Assembly: GCA_964615365.1 (NCBI GenBank)
Contig: CAZTOU010000001.1
Location: 169,322-233,321, forward strand
DNA length: 64,000 nucleotides
Source: CAVXZE01 sp964615365
GTDB lineage: Bacteria > Myxococcota_A > UBA9160 > UBA6930
Direction of reading: 5' to 3'
The notes under the pieces were generated by a model, which was given only the letters and a program-made list of their open reading frames with translations, ran no database searches and was not told where the DNA came from. Shown piece by piece: positions 18,078-26,794 of the stretch. The position numbers and the translations under genes were made by a program. The first letter of the stretch is position 1. Each line of letters starts with the position of its first letter.

Positions 18078-19817
18078 TCAGTCCAGCTCGTAGCGCTCCC
18101 GCCAGTCGAAGTCCTCCACCAGCTCGGGCTGATCGCGCTTGTCGAGGATCTGGTTGCCCATCACCAGCACGTCCATGTTGGTGCGCATGAAGCAAAGGTA
18201 GGCGTCCTCGGGTGTGCAGACGATCGGCTCCCCCCGGACGTTGAAGGAGGTGTTGATCAGCACCGGGCACCCGGTGCGCCCATCGAACTGCTCCAGCAGG
18301 TCGTAGAACTCCGGGTGGGTGTCACGGGCCACCGTCTGGAGACGCGCGGAGCCGTCCACGTGGGTGACGGCCGGAATCTCGCGCCCCTCCCTGACCTGGC
18401 AGACCAGCAGCATGTACGGGCTCTCCCGATCGATGTCGAACCAGTCCGAGGCCTTCTCTGCCAGGACGGCCGGTGCGAAGGGGCGAAAGCTCTCGCGGAA
18501 CTTGATCTTGAGGTTGACCCGCTTCCAGTTCTCGGGGTTTCGCGCATCGGCGAGGATCGACCGGCTCCCGAGGGAGCGAGGGCCCCACTCGAGCCGCCCC
18601 TGGAACCAGCCCACCACGGCCTGATCCTCCTCGAGCCGCCGGGCCGTTTCGGTGATCATCTGATCGCGGGGCAGCGTCCGGTAGGGCGCGCTGCGGCCGT
18701 CCAGAAAACCCCGGATCTCCTCGTCCGAATGCCGAGGGCCCCAGAACGCGTGGTTCATGCGCAGCTTTCGCGGGCGCCCCAGGACGCAGTGCTCGGCGAA
18801 CAGCGCCGCTCCCAGCGCTCCTCCCGCATCGCCCGCCGCGGGCTGCACCCAGAGCTGCTGGAACGGGCCTTCCCGCATGATGCGGCCATTGGCCACGCAG
18901 TTGAGCGCCACGCCGCCTGCCATGCACAGGTTGGCGAGCCCGGTGCGCTGATGGAGATCCCGGACCATTCGCATGACGATCTCCTCGGTGACCTTCTGTA
19001 CGCTCGCCGCCACGTCCCAGTGGAAATCCTCCATTTCGGTTTCCGGTTCGCGTCGCGCGCGACCGAAGAGCTTCTCGAAGCGCGCGTTGGTCATGGTGAG
19101 GCCATGATGGTAGGCGAAGTACTTCATGTTCAGCTTGAACGAGCCGTCCTCGCGGAGGTCGACCAGATGCTCGAGGATGGTCTGGTAGTACTTCGGCTCG
19201 CCGTAGGGTGCAGCCCCCATCACCTTGTACTCGGCGCTGTTGACCTTGAAGCCGAGGTAGTAGGTGAACGCGCTGTACAGGAGACCGAGGGAGTGGGGAA
19301 AGCGGATCTCCCGGAGAAGCTCGAGCCCGTTGCCGCGTCCGATTCCCTGGGTGGCCGTCGCCCATTCCCCCACGCCGTCGATGGTGAGTATCGCCGCTTC
19401 GTCGAAGGGGGAGGGAAGAAAGGCCGACGCCGCGTGGGACTGGTGGTGCTCGGCGAAGAGCAGCTCCCCCTCGTACCCGAGGCCCTTCTCGATGGCTTTC
19501 GGCATCCAGAGCTTCTCCTTCATCCAGATCGGCATCGCCTTGGTGAAGGAGGGCAGGGAGCGGGGGAAGGTGGCCAGATAGGTGACCAGCATGCGCTCGA
19601 ACTTGAGGAAGGGCTTGTCGTAGAAGACCAGGTAGTCGAGTTCGTTCACCCCGATGCCGGCCTCAGAGAGGCAGTACCGGACCGCGTTCCTGGGAAGGTC
19701 CGGGTCGTGCTTCTTGCGGGTGAAGCGCTCTTCGTGGGCCGCGGCGAGGAGTTCCCCGTCGCGCAGCAGCGCGGCGGCGGCGTCGTGGTAGAAACATGAG
19801 ATCCCGAGGATGTCCAT
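18078..19817 (-). CDS. NodU/CmcH-family carbamoyltransferase
   Basis: A 579-residue carbamoyltransferase that would transfer a carbamoyl group from carbamoyl phosphate to a hydroxyl, here most likely on a sugar. The N-terminal Kae1-like domain starts ILGISCFYHDAAAALL and carries the HHQSHAASAF metal-site region and LTIDGVGEWAT. The C-terminal YrdC-like part ends with INTSFNVRGEPIVCTPEDA. ATG 19817 follows AAGGGACGAG. Its operon partners are a small helix protein upstream and a DUF5989 protein downstream, a recurring trio. Together with the exosortase set this suggests a carbamoylated surface glycan. Confidence 0.92.
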   Translation of the reverse strand: MDILGISCFYHDAAAALLRDGELLAAAHEERFTRKKHDPDLPRNAVRYCLSEAGIGVNELDYLVFYDKPFLKFERMLVTYLATFPRSLPSFTKAMPIWMKEKLWMPKAIEKGLGYEGELLFAEHHQSHAASAFLPSPFDEAAILTIDGVGEWATATQGIGRGNGLELLREIRFPHSLGLLYSAFTYYLGFKVNSAEYKVMGAAPYGEPKYYQTILEHLVDLREDGSFKLNMKYFAYHHGLTMTNARFEKLFGRARREPETEMEDFHWDVAASVQKVTEEIVMRMVRDLHQRTGLANLCMAGGVALNCVANGRIMREGPFQQLWVQPAAGDAGGALGAALFAEHCVLGRPRKLRMNHAFWGPRHSDEEIRGFLDGRSAPYRTLPRDQMITETARRLEEDQAVVGWFQGRLEWGPRSLGSRSILADARNPENWKRVNLKIKFRESFRPFAPAVLAEKASDWFDIDRESPYMLLVCQVREGREIPAVTHVDGSARLQTVARDTHPEFYDLLEQFDGRTGCPVLINTSFNVRGEPIVCTPEDAYLCFMRTNMDVLVMGNQILDKRDQPELVEDFDWRERYELD

Positions 19818-19839
19818 CGGCGTGGCTCGTCCCTTGCGC

Positions 19840-20091
19840 TCAGAACAGACGCCTGGCGCGTTCCAGCTCCGCGGCGGCACTGTCGGCCTTCGACCAGGCG
19901 CTCCCCGCGACGCGAAGCCCGCGCTTGTGCAGCAAGTCCCTTCGCAAGGCGTACATCACCAGGGCGACAGGCCCCAACACCAGAGTGTAGACCATGGTCA
20001 CCACCAGAAGGGTCTGCACCTCCCCGAAGCGCGCCGCGATCTCCAGCCATCCCGCGTAGAGCCGGCGCCACATCGCCTGCGGCTCGCTCAT
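19840..20091 (-). CDS. Small single-helix membrane protein upstream of the carbamoyltransferase
   Basis: An 83-residue protein with one hydrophobic segment (about residues 26-46, TLLVVTMVYTLVLGPVALVMY), a basic stretch ALRRDLLHKRG and a charged C-terminal helix. GGGAG lies 8 nt before the ATG. It resembles the short SxtJ-like or unnamed membrane proteins found next to carbamoyltransferases, but I cannot assign it to a named family. It is the first gene after the leftward sigma54 promoter, with a leader of about 135 nt. Confidence 0.6.
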   Translation of the reverse strand: MSEPQAMWRRLYAGWLEIAARFGEVQTLLVVTMVYTLVLGPVALVMYALRRDLLHKRGLRVAGSAWSKADSAAAELERARRLF

Positions 20092-20238
20092 CGGGAGACT
20101 CCCAGGTTCCCGTTCGAACAGGCGGCCACTTCAATCACCCCCAACCTGTCCCTCTGCATGTCTCTCGTTGCTCCCTGTGGATTGGGCCGCCCCCGGGGGG
20201 CCTGGCCGATCTGCCGGCTAGCTGATCTGCGGCGAATC

Positions 20239-20255
20239 TGCGAAATATGTGCCAA
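20239..20255 (-). promoter_or_regulatory. Sigma54 (-24/-12) promoter, leftward
   Basis: On the minus strand the sequence reads TTGGCACATATTTCGCA, matching the YTGGCAC-N5-TTGCW consensus with the invariant GG and GC at correct spacing and T>C as the main deviation. It points toward the small membrane protein, carbamoyltransferase, DUF5989, exosortase and epsI genes. The predicted start is near 20227. Confidence 0.7.
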
Positions 20256-20379
20256 GCGGGGTTCGAGCGCCACACCCTGTTCCGCGCCAACGCTAGAGAA
20301 TCGATCGGCTCCTTCCAAAGACCCCGCCGCGATTCGAGCTGGCGAGATGAGTGGGAACGCTTCTTCCTATGGGCGACCT

Positions 20380-20411
20380 CACTTCCCAGAAGTGGAAAAG
20401 TATTACATACT
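20380..20411. promoter_or_regulatory. Paired dyads, candidate enhancer sites
   Basis: Two perfect short inverted repeats stand 18 bp apart centre to centre: CACTTC-CCA-GAAGTG (20380-20394) and AGTAT-TAC-ATACT (20399-20411). Their sequences differ, so they need not bind the same protein. Their place between two divergent sigma54 promoters suits a site for a sigma54 activator such as the regulator encoded at 20544. This is inference from position and symmetry. Confidence 0.4.
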
Positions 20412-20458
20412 GCTCCCACGCGCTTCCCCGAAAACGGAACAGAAGTACTCATCCGGGG

Positions 20459-20474
20459 TGGCACGATTCTCGCA
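20459..20474 (+). promoter_or_regulatory. Sigma54 (-24/-12) promoter, rightward
   Basis: TGGCACGATTCTCGCA matches the consensus TGGCACG-N4-TTGCA with a single mismatch in the -12 box and keeps the essential GG and GC. It lies 70 nt before the GTG of the response regulator that heads the EPS export operon; the predicted start is near 20486. Confidence 0.75.
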
Positions 20475-20543
20475 GGAACAGCCGTCTCGCGAAGAACTGT
20501 GAGGGAATGCCCCCATCCATTGAGATTGAGGCAGGGTCCGTTC

Positions 20544-21965
20544 GTGGCTGAACCGTTTCGAGTCTTGGTGATCGATGATGATCCCAGCCTGTGCGAACTG
20601 CTGGAGCAGCTGGTCTCGCGCCAGGGCTACCAGGTCTTCACGGCGTTGGGCGGCGAGGAGGCCCTGGCCAACCTGGACGAGACCACGCCGGATCTGGTGA
20701 GCCTGGATGTGGTTCTGGACGGGATGGATGGTCTCGAGACGCTGCGCCAGCTCAAGAAGCGCCTGCCCGACGTCCCCGTGGTGATGCTCTCGGGGCACGG
20801 CCACGCGCGCACCATCGTCGAGGCCATGCGCCTGGGTGCGTCGGACTTCCTGCGCAAGCCCTTCGAGAGTGAGGAGCTGGAGCTGGCCTTCCAGAAGGCC
20901 CTGGAGACCCGCGCTCTCAAGAAGGAAGTCGTGGAGCTTCGCGACCGGGCTCGTCGCGAGACGGACGCCCTGATCCAGGGTGCCGACGCGGGCAAGATGA
21001 AGGAGGTTCGCGAGATCATCGAGCAGGTCGCGGACACCGACATCACCGTCCTGATCCGAGGCGACAGCGGCACCGGCAAGGAGCTGGTGGCCCGAACCCT
21101 GCACCAGCTCTCGGATCGGCGGGAGCGCCCCTTCGTCAAGGTGAACTGCGCGGCACTGCCCTCGGAGCTCCTGGAGAGCGAGCTCTTCGGCTTCGAGAAG
21201 GGCGCCTTCACCGGCGCCCAGAAGCGCAAGCTCGGCAAGTTCGAGTACGCCCACCAAGGGACCATCTTCCTCGACGAGATCGCCGAGATGAGCCCCGGCC
21301 TCCAGGCCAAGCTGCTCCAGGTGCTGCAGGACGGCGAGTTCTCCCGCCTGGGCGGGGAGGCCGACGTCAGGGTGGACGCGCGGATCCTCGCCGCCACCAA
21401 CCGCGACCTCGAAGAAGCGGTCGAGAGGGGCGAGTTCCGCGAGGATCTCTACTACCGGCTCAATGTCGTGACCGTCCAGATCCCGCCGCTCCGCGAACGC
21501 GCCGACGCGATTCCGCTGCTGGCCGACCATTTCCTGCGCAAGTTCGGGGAGCAGTACCGCAAGGAAGCGAAGCAGCTCAGCCCCGAGACGATGGCGATCT
21601 TCACCGGGTATCACTGGCCCGGGAACGTCCGGGAGCTCGAGAACATGGTTCGACGCATGATCGTGCTGGGCAGCGAGCAGGCGGTCCTCCAGGAGATCGC
21701 ACTGAGGGGTGCTCCCCACGACGCCGGGGAGGCTTCAGAGGACTTCCTCGATCTCGAGGCCCTCGGCTCGGATCTGGCCGGGGGTAGAGGCGTGGATCTG
21801 AAGGCCATTTCTAAGCGAGCCACCCGGATTGCCGAAAGAAGGGTGATCGAGCGGGTGCTGCAGCAGACGCGCTGGAACCGCAAGGAAGCCGCCGAGCGGC
21901 TTCAGATCAGCTACAAGGCCCTCCTCTACAAGATGAAGGAAAACGGCCTGAACGACGAGCGGTGA
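20544..21965 (+). CDS. Sigma54-dependent response regulator of the EPS locus (PrsR-like)
   Basis: A 473-residue NtrC-family activator. Its receiver carries acidic residues IDDDP, phospho-acceptor Asp55 in LVSLDVVLD and the conserved Lys in LRKPF. The AAA+ domain has GDSGTGKE (Walker A), an intact GAFTGA loop for sigma54 contact and FLDEIAEM (Walker B). The C-terminal Fis-type helix-turn-helix includes RKEAAERLQISYKALLYKM. GTG 20544 has GAGGCAGGG upstream. No kinase is adjacent. Its position directly ahead of the export genes, with a sigma54 promoter in front, suggests autoregulation and control of both divergent units, as PrsR does in exosortase systems. Confidence 0.88.
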   Translation: MAEPFRVLVIDDDPSLCELLEQLVSRQGYQVFTALGGEEALANLDETTPDLVSLDVVLDGMDGLETLRQLKKRLPDVPVVMLSGHGHARTIVEAMRLGASDFLRKPFESEELELAFQKALETRALKKEVVELRDRARRETDALIQGADAGKMKEVREIIEQVADTDITVLIRGDSGTGKELVARTLHQLSDRRERPFVKVNCAALPSELLESELFGFEKGAFTGAQKRKLGKFEYAHQGTIFLDEIAEMSPGLQAKLLQVLQDGEFSRLGGEADVRVDARILAATNRDLEEAVERGEFREDLYYRLNVVTVQIPPLRERADAIPLLADHFLRKFGEQYRKEAKQLSPETMAIFTGYHWPGNVRELENMVRRMIVLGSEQAVLQEIALRGAPHDAGEASEDFLDLEALGSDLAGGRGVDLKAISKRATRIAERRVIERVLQQTRWNRKEAAERLQISYKALLYKMKENGLNDER

Positions 21966-21991
21966 GCGGTGTCGAGTACGAGGGGGTGACG

Positions 21992-22600
21992 ATGACGCGT
22001 GGGAAGATGAGCGGAAGGACGAGGATGGCCGCAGTGGCGCTGGTGCTCGCCGTCATGCTGGGCTGCGTCGCAAAAGGGACGCCCCATCCCCCGGAGCCGC
22101 CTCCCATGGACCAGGAGGAGTACGTGATCGGAGCAGCGGACGTGCTGGTGGTCCGGGTGTGGAAGAACCCGGAGCTCAGTGCCGAAGTGACGGTTCGGCC
22201 GGATGGGAAGATCTCGGTGCCGCTGCTGGACGACATCCACGCCGTGGGCCTCACCGCGCTCGAGCTCAAGGAGGTGATCACGCGGGAGCTCGCCGAGTAC
22301 GTCAGCAATCCCGACGTCACCGTGGTGGTGAGGGATGTCGGGAGCAAGTACATCTTCGTGCTGGGTGAGGTCGCACGTTCCGGACCGGTTGGGGCCGGCA
22401 GGGAAGTGCGTGTGCTGGACGCCATCGCCACCGCTGGCGGATTCGGCCCCTTCGCCGACAAGAAGAGGGTCAAGATCATCCGCCGGCAAGACGGCGTCGA
22501 GGTGGAGTACCGGTTCAACTACGACGCCTACGTGGCCGGCAAGGCGCCGGGGACCAATCTGCTGCTGGTACCCGGCGACACCATCGTGGTTCCCGACTAG
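21992..22600 (+). CDS. Polysaccharide export lipoprotein (Wza-like, short)
   Basis: A 202-residue protein with a lipoprotein signal (LAVMLGC, Cys about residue 20) and the Poly_export domain EYVIGAADVLVVRVWKNPELS followed by VTVRPDGKISVPLLDDIHAVG and one SLBB-type segment (KYIFVLGEVARSGPV). It would form part of the outer-membrane or periplasmic export channel. I chose ATG 21992 for its GAGGGGG ribosome site; a GTG at 21962 overlapping the regulator stop is the alternative. The short form with a single SLBB domain is the usual type in exosortase-associated loci. Confidence 0.9.
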   Translation: MTRGKMSGRTRMAAVALVLAVMLGCVAKGTPHPPEPPPMDQEEYVIGAADVLVVRVWKNPELSAEVTVRPDGKISVPLLDDIHAVGLTALELKEVITRELAEYVSNPDVTVVVRDVGSKYIFVLGEVARSGPVGAGREVRVLDAIATAGGFGPFADKKRVKIIRRQDGVEVEYRFNYDAYVAGKAPGTNLLLVPGDTIVVPD

Positions 22601-22613
22601 TGAGGGGGGTCTA

Positions 22614-24203
22614 GTGAACTCCAGCCAGAGGTGGATTCTCGTCGCTCTTCTGCTTCTCCCGCTCTCGACCTCCGCCGAGGAGCTGAAGCTGGGTGTGAAT
22701 ACCGGCGTTGCCTTCGACGACAACGTCTCCAGCAGCGAATTCGACGAGCAGAATGACTACAGCGGTCGGATCGGGCCACACCTGGCCCTCGAAGACACCG
22801 ACGGTGTCGTGCAATGGAAGTTCCGCTACAGGCCCTCCTTTGACTACTACATCTACACCCGCGAGCTCCGCGGCTGGACCCAGCATGCCGATGGCCTGCT
22901 GAGCTGGCAGATCGATCCCAGCACGCGCCTGACGCTCTCCGATCGGCTCGGACGCTTCCGGTCGTTGAACGCCTTCAACGAGACGGTAGCCGCTGGCGAG
23001 GCGGACGCCGTCGCCGACACCCGGACCGCCTTCCTCATCGACCGGAACATCCGAAATACCTTCAACGCGACGCTGACCCACAGCCTCGATCCGAACACGA
23101 TCCTGAGCCTCGATCTCGGGCACAACATGATCGAATTCTCCCGCGACGAACGTTCCGACCGGCAGACCCTGAGCGCTTCGGCGCACTACCAACGGAGGGT
23201 CTCGCCGCGGAACACGCTGGGAGTGGGAGGCGCCTATCGGCGGTCCTCCCTCGACTCCGCCACCGACTCCGACGGCGCCACGATCCGGAGGAGTCAGTCG
23301 ACGGACTTCTACAATCTCTTTCTGAGCTGGCAGCATCAGTTCGACGAGACCCTCGACCTGAGTCTGGCGGCGGGCCCCACCTGGGTCGACGGCGACGACC
23401 AGCCCGACCTCGATCCGGTCATCCAAAGCCGTCAATATCCGCTGATCAGGGCCGAGAGTCGGAGGAACAGGCTGGTAAGTGCGAGTAGCTGTCCCACAGA
23501 TGACGGAGTTCACATCCTGATCGCAGGATGTGAGGCCATCGATGAGAACCCTCTCGCTTTCGTCCTCGTCGATGGCTTCCCCCGGGCCTTCTACGATCAG
23601 AGAGCCCTCGATTCATGGAATCCGATTCGCGAACTGAGGCTCGAGGGTTCGGCTCCGTCGAGGAGCACGTCCTCCCTCACCTACTTTGCCAACGCGTCAC
23701 TCAACAAGCGCTGGGAACAGTGGACCGGCTCCCTCTCCTACCGCCGTCAGCAGAGCGATTCGACGGGTCTGGGGTCGAGCACCGTCGCCGATATCGTGAC
23801 GGGAGTCCTCGTATGGACGCCGTCCCGACGCTGGCACTCCACACTGCGCTCCAGCTTGACGCGCCAGACCCAGGCGACCGAGGGGGTCCAATCCGTCCCC
23901 GCGCTCAGCCAGGTGAACCTCAACACGGCGATTCCGGGGCTGATAGGCACCCTTGGCCCGGAGTTCACGGACGTCGCGGAGGCGTTCGCGCTCCAGGCCG
24001 TCAAGGTCGATCAGGACCTCGACATCCTGACCCTGTGGGTCAGGCTCAGCGTCCGCTATCGCCTCACCAAGTGGATCACCCTCGTCGGCGATGCCACCTA
24101 CTGGGACCAGGAGACCGACGGGAGCGCGATCGTCGGGCGTGAGTACGAGCGCTTTCGCGTCAAGCTCGGTGTCGAGTATAGCTTCGAGCCGATTCACCTG
24201 TGA
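22614..24203 (+). CDS. PEP-CTERM-system-associated outer-membrane beta-barrel protein
   Basis: A 529-residue protein from GTG 22614 with a short signal peptide ending near TSAEE. The rest is made of alternating amphipathic strands rich in aromatic and polar residues (for example LKLGVNTGVAFDDNVSS, WKFRYRPSFDYYIYTREL) and ends RFRVKLGVEYSFEPIHL, a typical barrel closing strand. This is the TIGR03016-like protein that stands between the Wza-like and chain-length genes in exosortase EPS loci. It probably forms the outer-membrane pore for the polysaccharide. The start has GAGGGGGGT upstream, 13 nt after the previous stop. Confidence 0.75.
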   Translation: MNSSQRWILVALLLLPLSTSAEELKLGVNTGVAFDDNVSSSEFDEQNDYSGRIGPHLALEDTDGVVQWKFRYRPSFDYYIYTRELRGWTQHADGLLSWQIDPSTRLTLSDRLGRFRSLNAFNETVAAGEADAVADTRTAFLIDRNIRNTFNATLTHSLDPNTILSLDLGHNMIEFSRDERSDRQTLSASAHYQRRVSPRNTLGVGGAYRRSSLDSATDSDGATIRRSQSTDFYNLFLSWQHQFDETLDLSLAAGPTWVDGDDQPDLDPVIQSRQYPLIRAESRRNRLVSASSCPTDDGVHILIAGCEAIDENPLAFVLVDGFPRAFYDQRALDSWNPIRELRLEGSAPSRSTSSLTYFANASLNKRWEQWTGSLSYRRQQSDSTGLGSSTVADIVTGVLVWTPSRRWHSTLRSSLTRQTQATEGVQSVPALSQVNLNTAIPGLIGTLGPEFTDVAEAFALQAVKVDQDLDILTLWVRLSVRYRLTKWITLVGDATYWDQETDGSAIVGREYERFRVKLGVEYSFEPIHL

Positions 24204-24231
24204 TCGCGCCCTCTAGAGACGGAGCCAACCC

Positions 24232-25872
24232 ATGAACCCGGAGCAGGGACTCCAGATCCAAGATCTCGCCGGCGTACTTCGTCGCCGCCGGGGCACCATG
24301 GTCGTGATCGCGGGAGCCGTTTTCCTGCTGTCGATCGTGACCGCGGCCGTGCTTCCGAACGTCTACGAAGCGTGGACCACGCTGCTCGTCGAGCCGCAGT
24401 CCATCTCCCCGGGACTCATCGAGTCGACACTGGAGGAGAGCGAGCTCGAGGGACGGCTGCACCTGATGACGATGCAGATCCTGAGCCGCGGACGCCTCTC
24501 GCGAATCATCACCGATCTCGATCTCTATCCCGAGGAGTCGAAGGAGATGACTCGCGAGGAAGTGATCTCGATGATGCGGGGCCACATCCGCGTCGAGCCG
24601 GTGCTGCCTGAGCTCGAGGTCACGGACAAGGTGGGGAGGCGCCAACGCGACTTCGAGATCAACACCTTCCGTCTCCACTACCTCAGCAAATCCCCAGTCA
24701 CGGCCGCGGCCGTCGCCAACCGCCTCGCCAACGACTTCATCGACGAGCACCTGAAGGGCCGGGTGGATGTCTCCCGCGACACCTCCGAGTTCATCGAAGC
24801 GGAGCTCGAGCGGCTCGCCACCCGCATCGCCGAAGTGGAGGCCAGGATCGCGGCGGTGAAGGACGCGAACCCAGGGCAGCTTCCCGAGGACATGGCGTCC
24901 AATCAGCGGCTGCTCGAGAGGGCGGTCGACATGATACGCGATGTCCAGCGCGACCTGGCCATCGCCGAGAGCGACGAGGCATTCTACAAGCAGCAGGTGC
25001 TCGAGGGAGGGTCGGTGGCAACGGGCAACTACGGTCAGATGACCCCCGCGCGCAAGCTCGAGATGCTCGAGCTCGCGCTCGCGGAGTATCGCGGCCGGGG
25101 CTTCACCGAGAAGCACCCCGACGTCGTCACCGCGCACCAGGAGATCGCGGAGGTGAAAGCGAGGATCGAAGGGGCTGGGGAGGAAGGAGAGGGAGAGGAC
25201 GCAGGTCTCACCCCCGCCCAGCAGAACGCCAGCGCGGAGCAGCAGCGCGCCCACCTGCGGGCCGTCTCTGCACGCCAGGACATCGAGCGTCTGAATGCGC
25301 AGATCTCCGAGATCCACGACGATCTGGCAGCGACGCCCCGGGTCGCCGAGCAGCTCACCGCGCTGGAGCGCGAGTACCAGCACCTCTTCGGAAGCTACCA
25401 GGAGTACAGCAACAAGCGCCTCGAGGCCGGTGTCGCGGCGAATATGGAGCGGCGCCAGAAGGGCGAGCAGTTCCGGATCCTCGAAGCCGCGTTCCCCCCC
25501 ACGGGGCCCTTCTCGCCCAACCGCATCGTTTTCATCGCGGTCGGGTTGCTGTTGGGGATCGCGATGGGTTCCGGCACCGCGGTGCTCCTCGAGGCCGCCG
25601 ACTCCTCCTTCCACGGAGCGCGCCAGCTCCAGGCGGCGCTCCGCTTCCCGGTCCTCGCCGCGATTCCCGGGATCGTCCTCGAGTCGGATCGCGTCGCGAT
25701 GCGCCGCCGCCGGATCCGCAATGCGGTGGCAGGGGCGGCCGTCACCTCCGTGGTACTCGTCGGTGCCGTCGCCGGAAACTGGTGGGTGAACGGGGTTCCC
25801 GGATTCGTCCAGGAGGTCATCGAAGGCGAGGGGACGGAGACTCCGGCCGCGTCGGCCGAGGAGCAGGGCTAG
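24232..25872 (+). CDS. Wzz-type polysaccharide chain-length determinant
   Basis: A 546-residue inner-membrane co-polymerase. It has a first transmembrane helix at about residues 22-42, a long coiled-coil periplasmic part (many heptad-like Glu/Arg/Leu stretches, residues 170-420), a second helix at about 425-447 and a third hydrophobic segment near 500-520. The family's Pro-rich entry to the second helix is visible as AAFPPTGPFSPNRIV. There is no cytoplasmic kinase domain; that function is the separate gene at 26794. It belongs to the PEP-CTERM-locus subtype by context. Confidence 0.85.
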   Translation: MNPEQGLQIQDLAGVLRRRRGTMVVIAGAVFLLSIVTAAVLPNVYEAWTTLLVEPQSISPGLIESTLEESELEGRLHLMTMQILSRGRLSRIITDLDLYPEESKEMTREEVISMMRGHIRVEPVLPELEVTDKVGRRQRDFEINTFRLHYLSKSPVTAAAVANRLANDFIDEHLKGRVDVSRDTSEFIEAELERLATRIAEVEARIAAVKDANPGQLPEDMASNQRLLERAVDMIRDVQRDLAIAESDEAFYKQQVLEGGSVATGNYGQMTPARKLEMLELALAEYRGRGFTEKHPDVVTAHQEIAEVKARIEGAGEEGEGEDAGLTPAQQNASAEQQRAHLRAVSARQDIERLNAQISEIHDDLAATPRVAEQLTALEREYQHLFGSYQEYSNKRLEAGVAANMERRQKGEQFRILEAAFPPTGPFSPNRIVFIAVGLLLGIAMGSGTAVLLEAADSSFHGARQLQAALRFPVLAAIPGIVLESDRVAMRRRRIRNAVAGAAVTSVVLVGAVAGNWWVNGVPGFVQEVIEGEGTETPAASAEEQG

Positions 25873-25882
25873 GGAGATCCCC

Positions 25883-26794
25883 ATGTATCACGCCTACTAC
25901 GGACTGGTGCAGAGCCCCTTCGAGATGACGCCGGATCCCGCGTTCCTGTATCTCGGAGACACCCATCGCGAGGGCCTCGCCACGCTGGTCTACGGCGTGC
26001 AGGCCCGCAAGGGGTTCGTGCTCCTGACCGGCGAGATCGGCACTGGGAAGACGACCTTGCTCCACTCGCTGCTCGCCCAGCTCGACAGGGAGACGCTCTC
26101 CGCGTTCCTCTTCAATCCCAAGCTCGAACCCCTCGACTTCTTCCGCGTGCTCTTCGACGAGTTCGGGATCGAGGAGAAGTGCGGCACCAAGGGCGAGTAT
26201 CTGCTCACGCTGAATCGCTTCCTGATCGAACGCCTCGAGCGGGATCTGACCACCCTGTTGATCGTGGACGAGGCCCAGACTCTCTCGCCGGAGATGCTGG
26301 AGGAGATCCGGCTCCTCTCCAATCTCGAGACGCCGACCTCGAAGCTGATCCAGATCCTGCTGGTGGGTCAGCCGGAGCTCTGGGAGATGCTGGCAGAACC
26401 CGGGCTTCGGCAGCTGCGCCAGCGGATCGTCCTGCGCCACGAGCTGCATCCCTTCACGGAGAAGGAGACGCACTCCTATGTCCAGGAGCGGCTTCGCCTG
26501 GCCGGCTACACCGGAAAGGGGATCTTCAAGAGTGCGGCGCTTCGCCGAATTCACGAGGTCGCGAGCGGGACACCGCGCCTGGTCAACATCGTCTGCGACA
26601 GCGCGCTCCTGTTGGGTTACGCGCGCGAGAAAGACACTCTCGGAGCCGACGTGATCGAGGAGGTCACTCGCGATCTCGGCTTGGTCGATCGGGAAGAGGT
26701 CCCCGAATCTGCTACCCATTCAACCCAGGCGCAGGAGCGAAAACGGCGTGGCCTGTTCGGCTTCTTCCGCGCGCGACGAGTAGAGGATTTCTGA
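25883..26794 (+). CDS. Exosortase-locus AAA ATPase (ExeA-like)
   Basis: A 303-residue ATPase starting MYHAYYGLVQSPFEMTPDP, the signature opening of the ExeA/XrtA-associated ATPase group. Walker A is GEIGTGKTT (residues 50-58), Walker B LLIVDEAQ, and sensor residues lie in LLVGQPELWEML. The C-terminus has a short basic tail (FRARRVEDF). In exosortase loci this gene nearly always stands between the chain-length protein and the tyrosine kinase, as here. Its role in export is not established. The stop overlaps the next start as TGATG. Confidence 0.9.
   Translation: MYHAYYGLVQSPFEMTPDPAFLYLGDTHREGLATLVYGVQARKGFVLLTGEIGTGKTTLLHSLLAQLDRETLSAFLFNPKLEPLDFFRVLFDEFGIEEKCGTKGEYLLTLNRFLIERLERDLTTLLIVDEAQTLSPEMLEEIRLLSNLETPTSKLIQILLVGQPELWEMLAEPGLRQLRQRIVLRHELHPFTEKETHSYVQERLRLAGYTGKGIFKSAALRRIHEVASGTPRLVNIVCDSALLLGYAREKDTLGADVIEEVTRDLGLVDREEVPESATHSTQAQERKRRGLFGFFRARRVEDF

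Larger units (their letters stand above)
20092..20543. other. Divergent regulatory region (452 nt)
   Basis: There is no gene here. It contains a minus-strand sigma54 promoter (20239-20255), two short dyads (20380-20394 and 20399-20411), and a plus-strand sigma54 promoter (20459-20474). From the inferred starts the dyads lie about 80-100 bp upstream of the right promoter and 160-180 bp upstream of the left one, both within the range of enhancer sites. The segment from about 20395 to 20420 is AT-richer than its surroundings. Confidence 0.6.
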
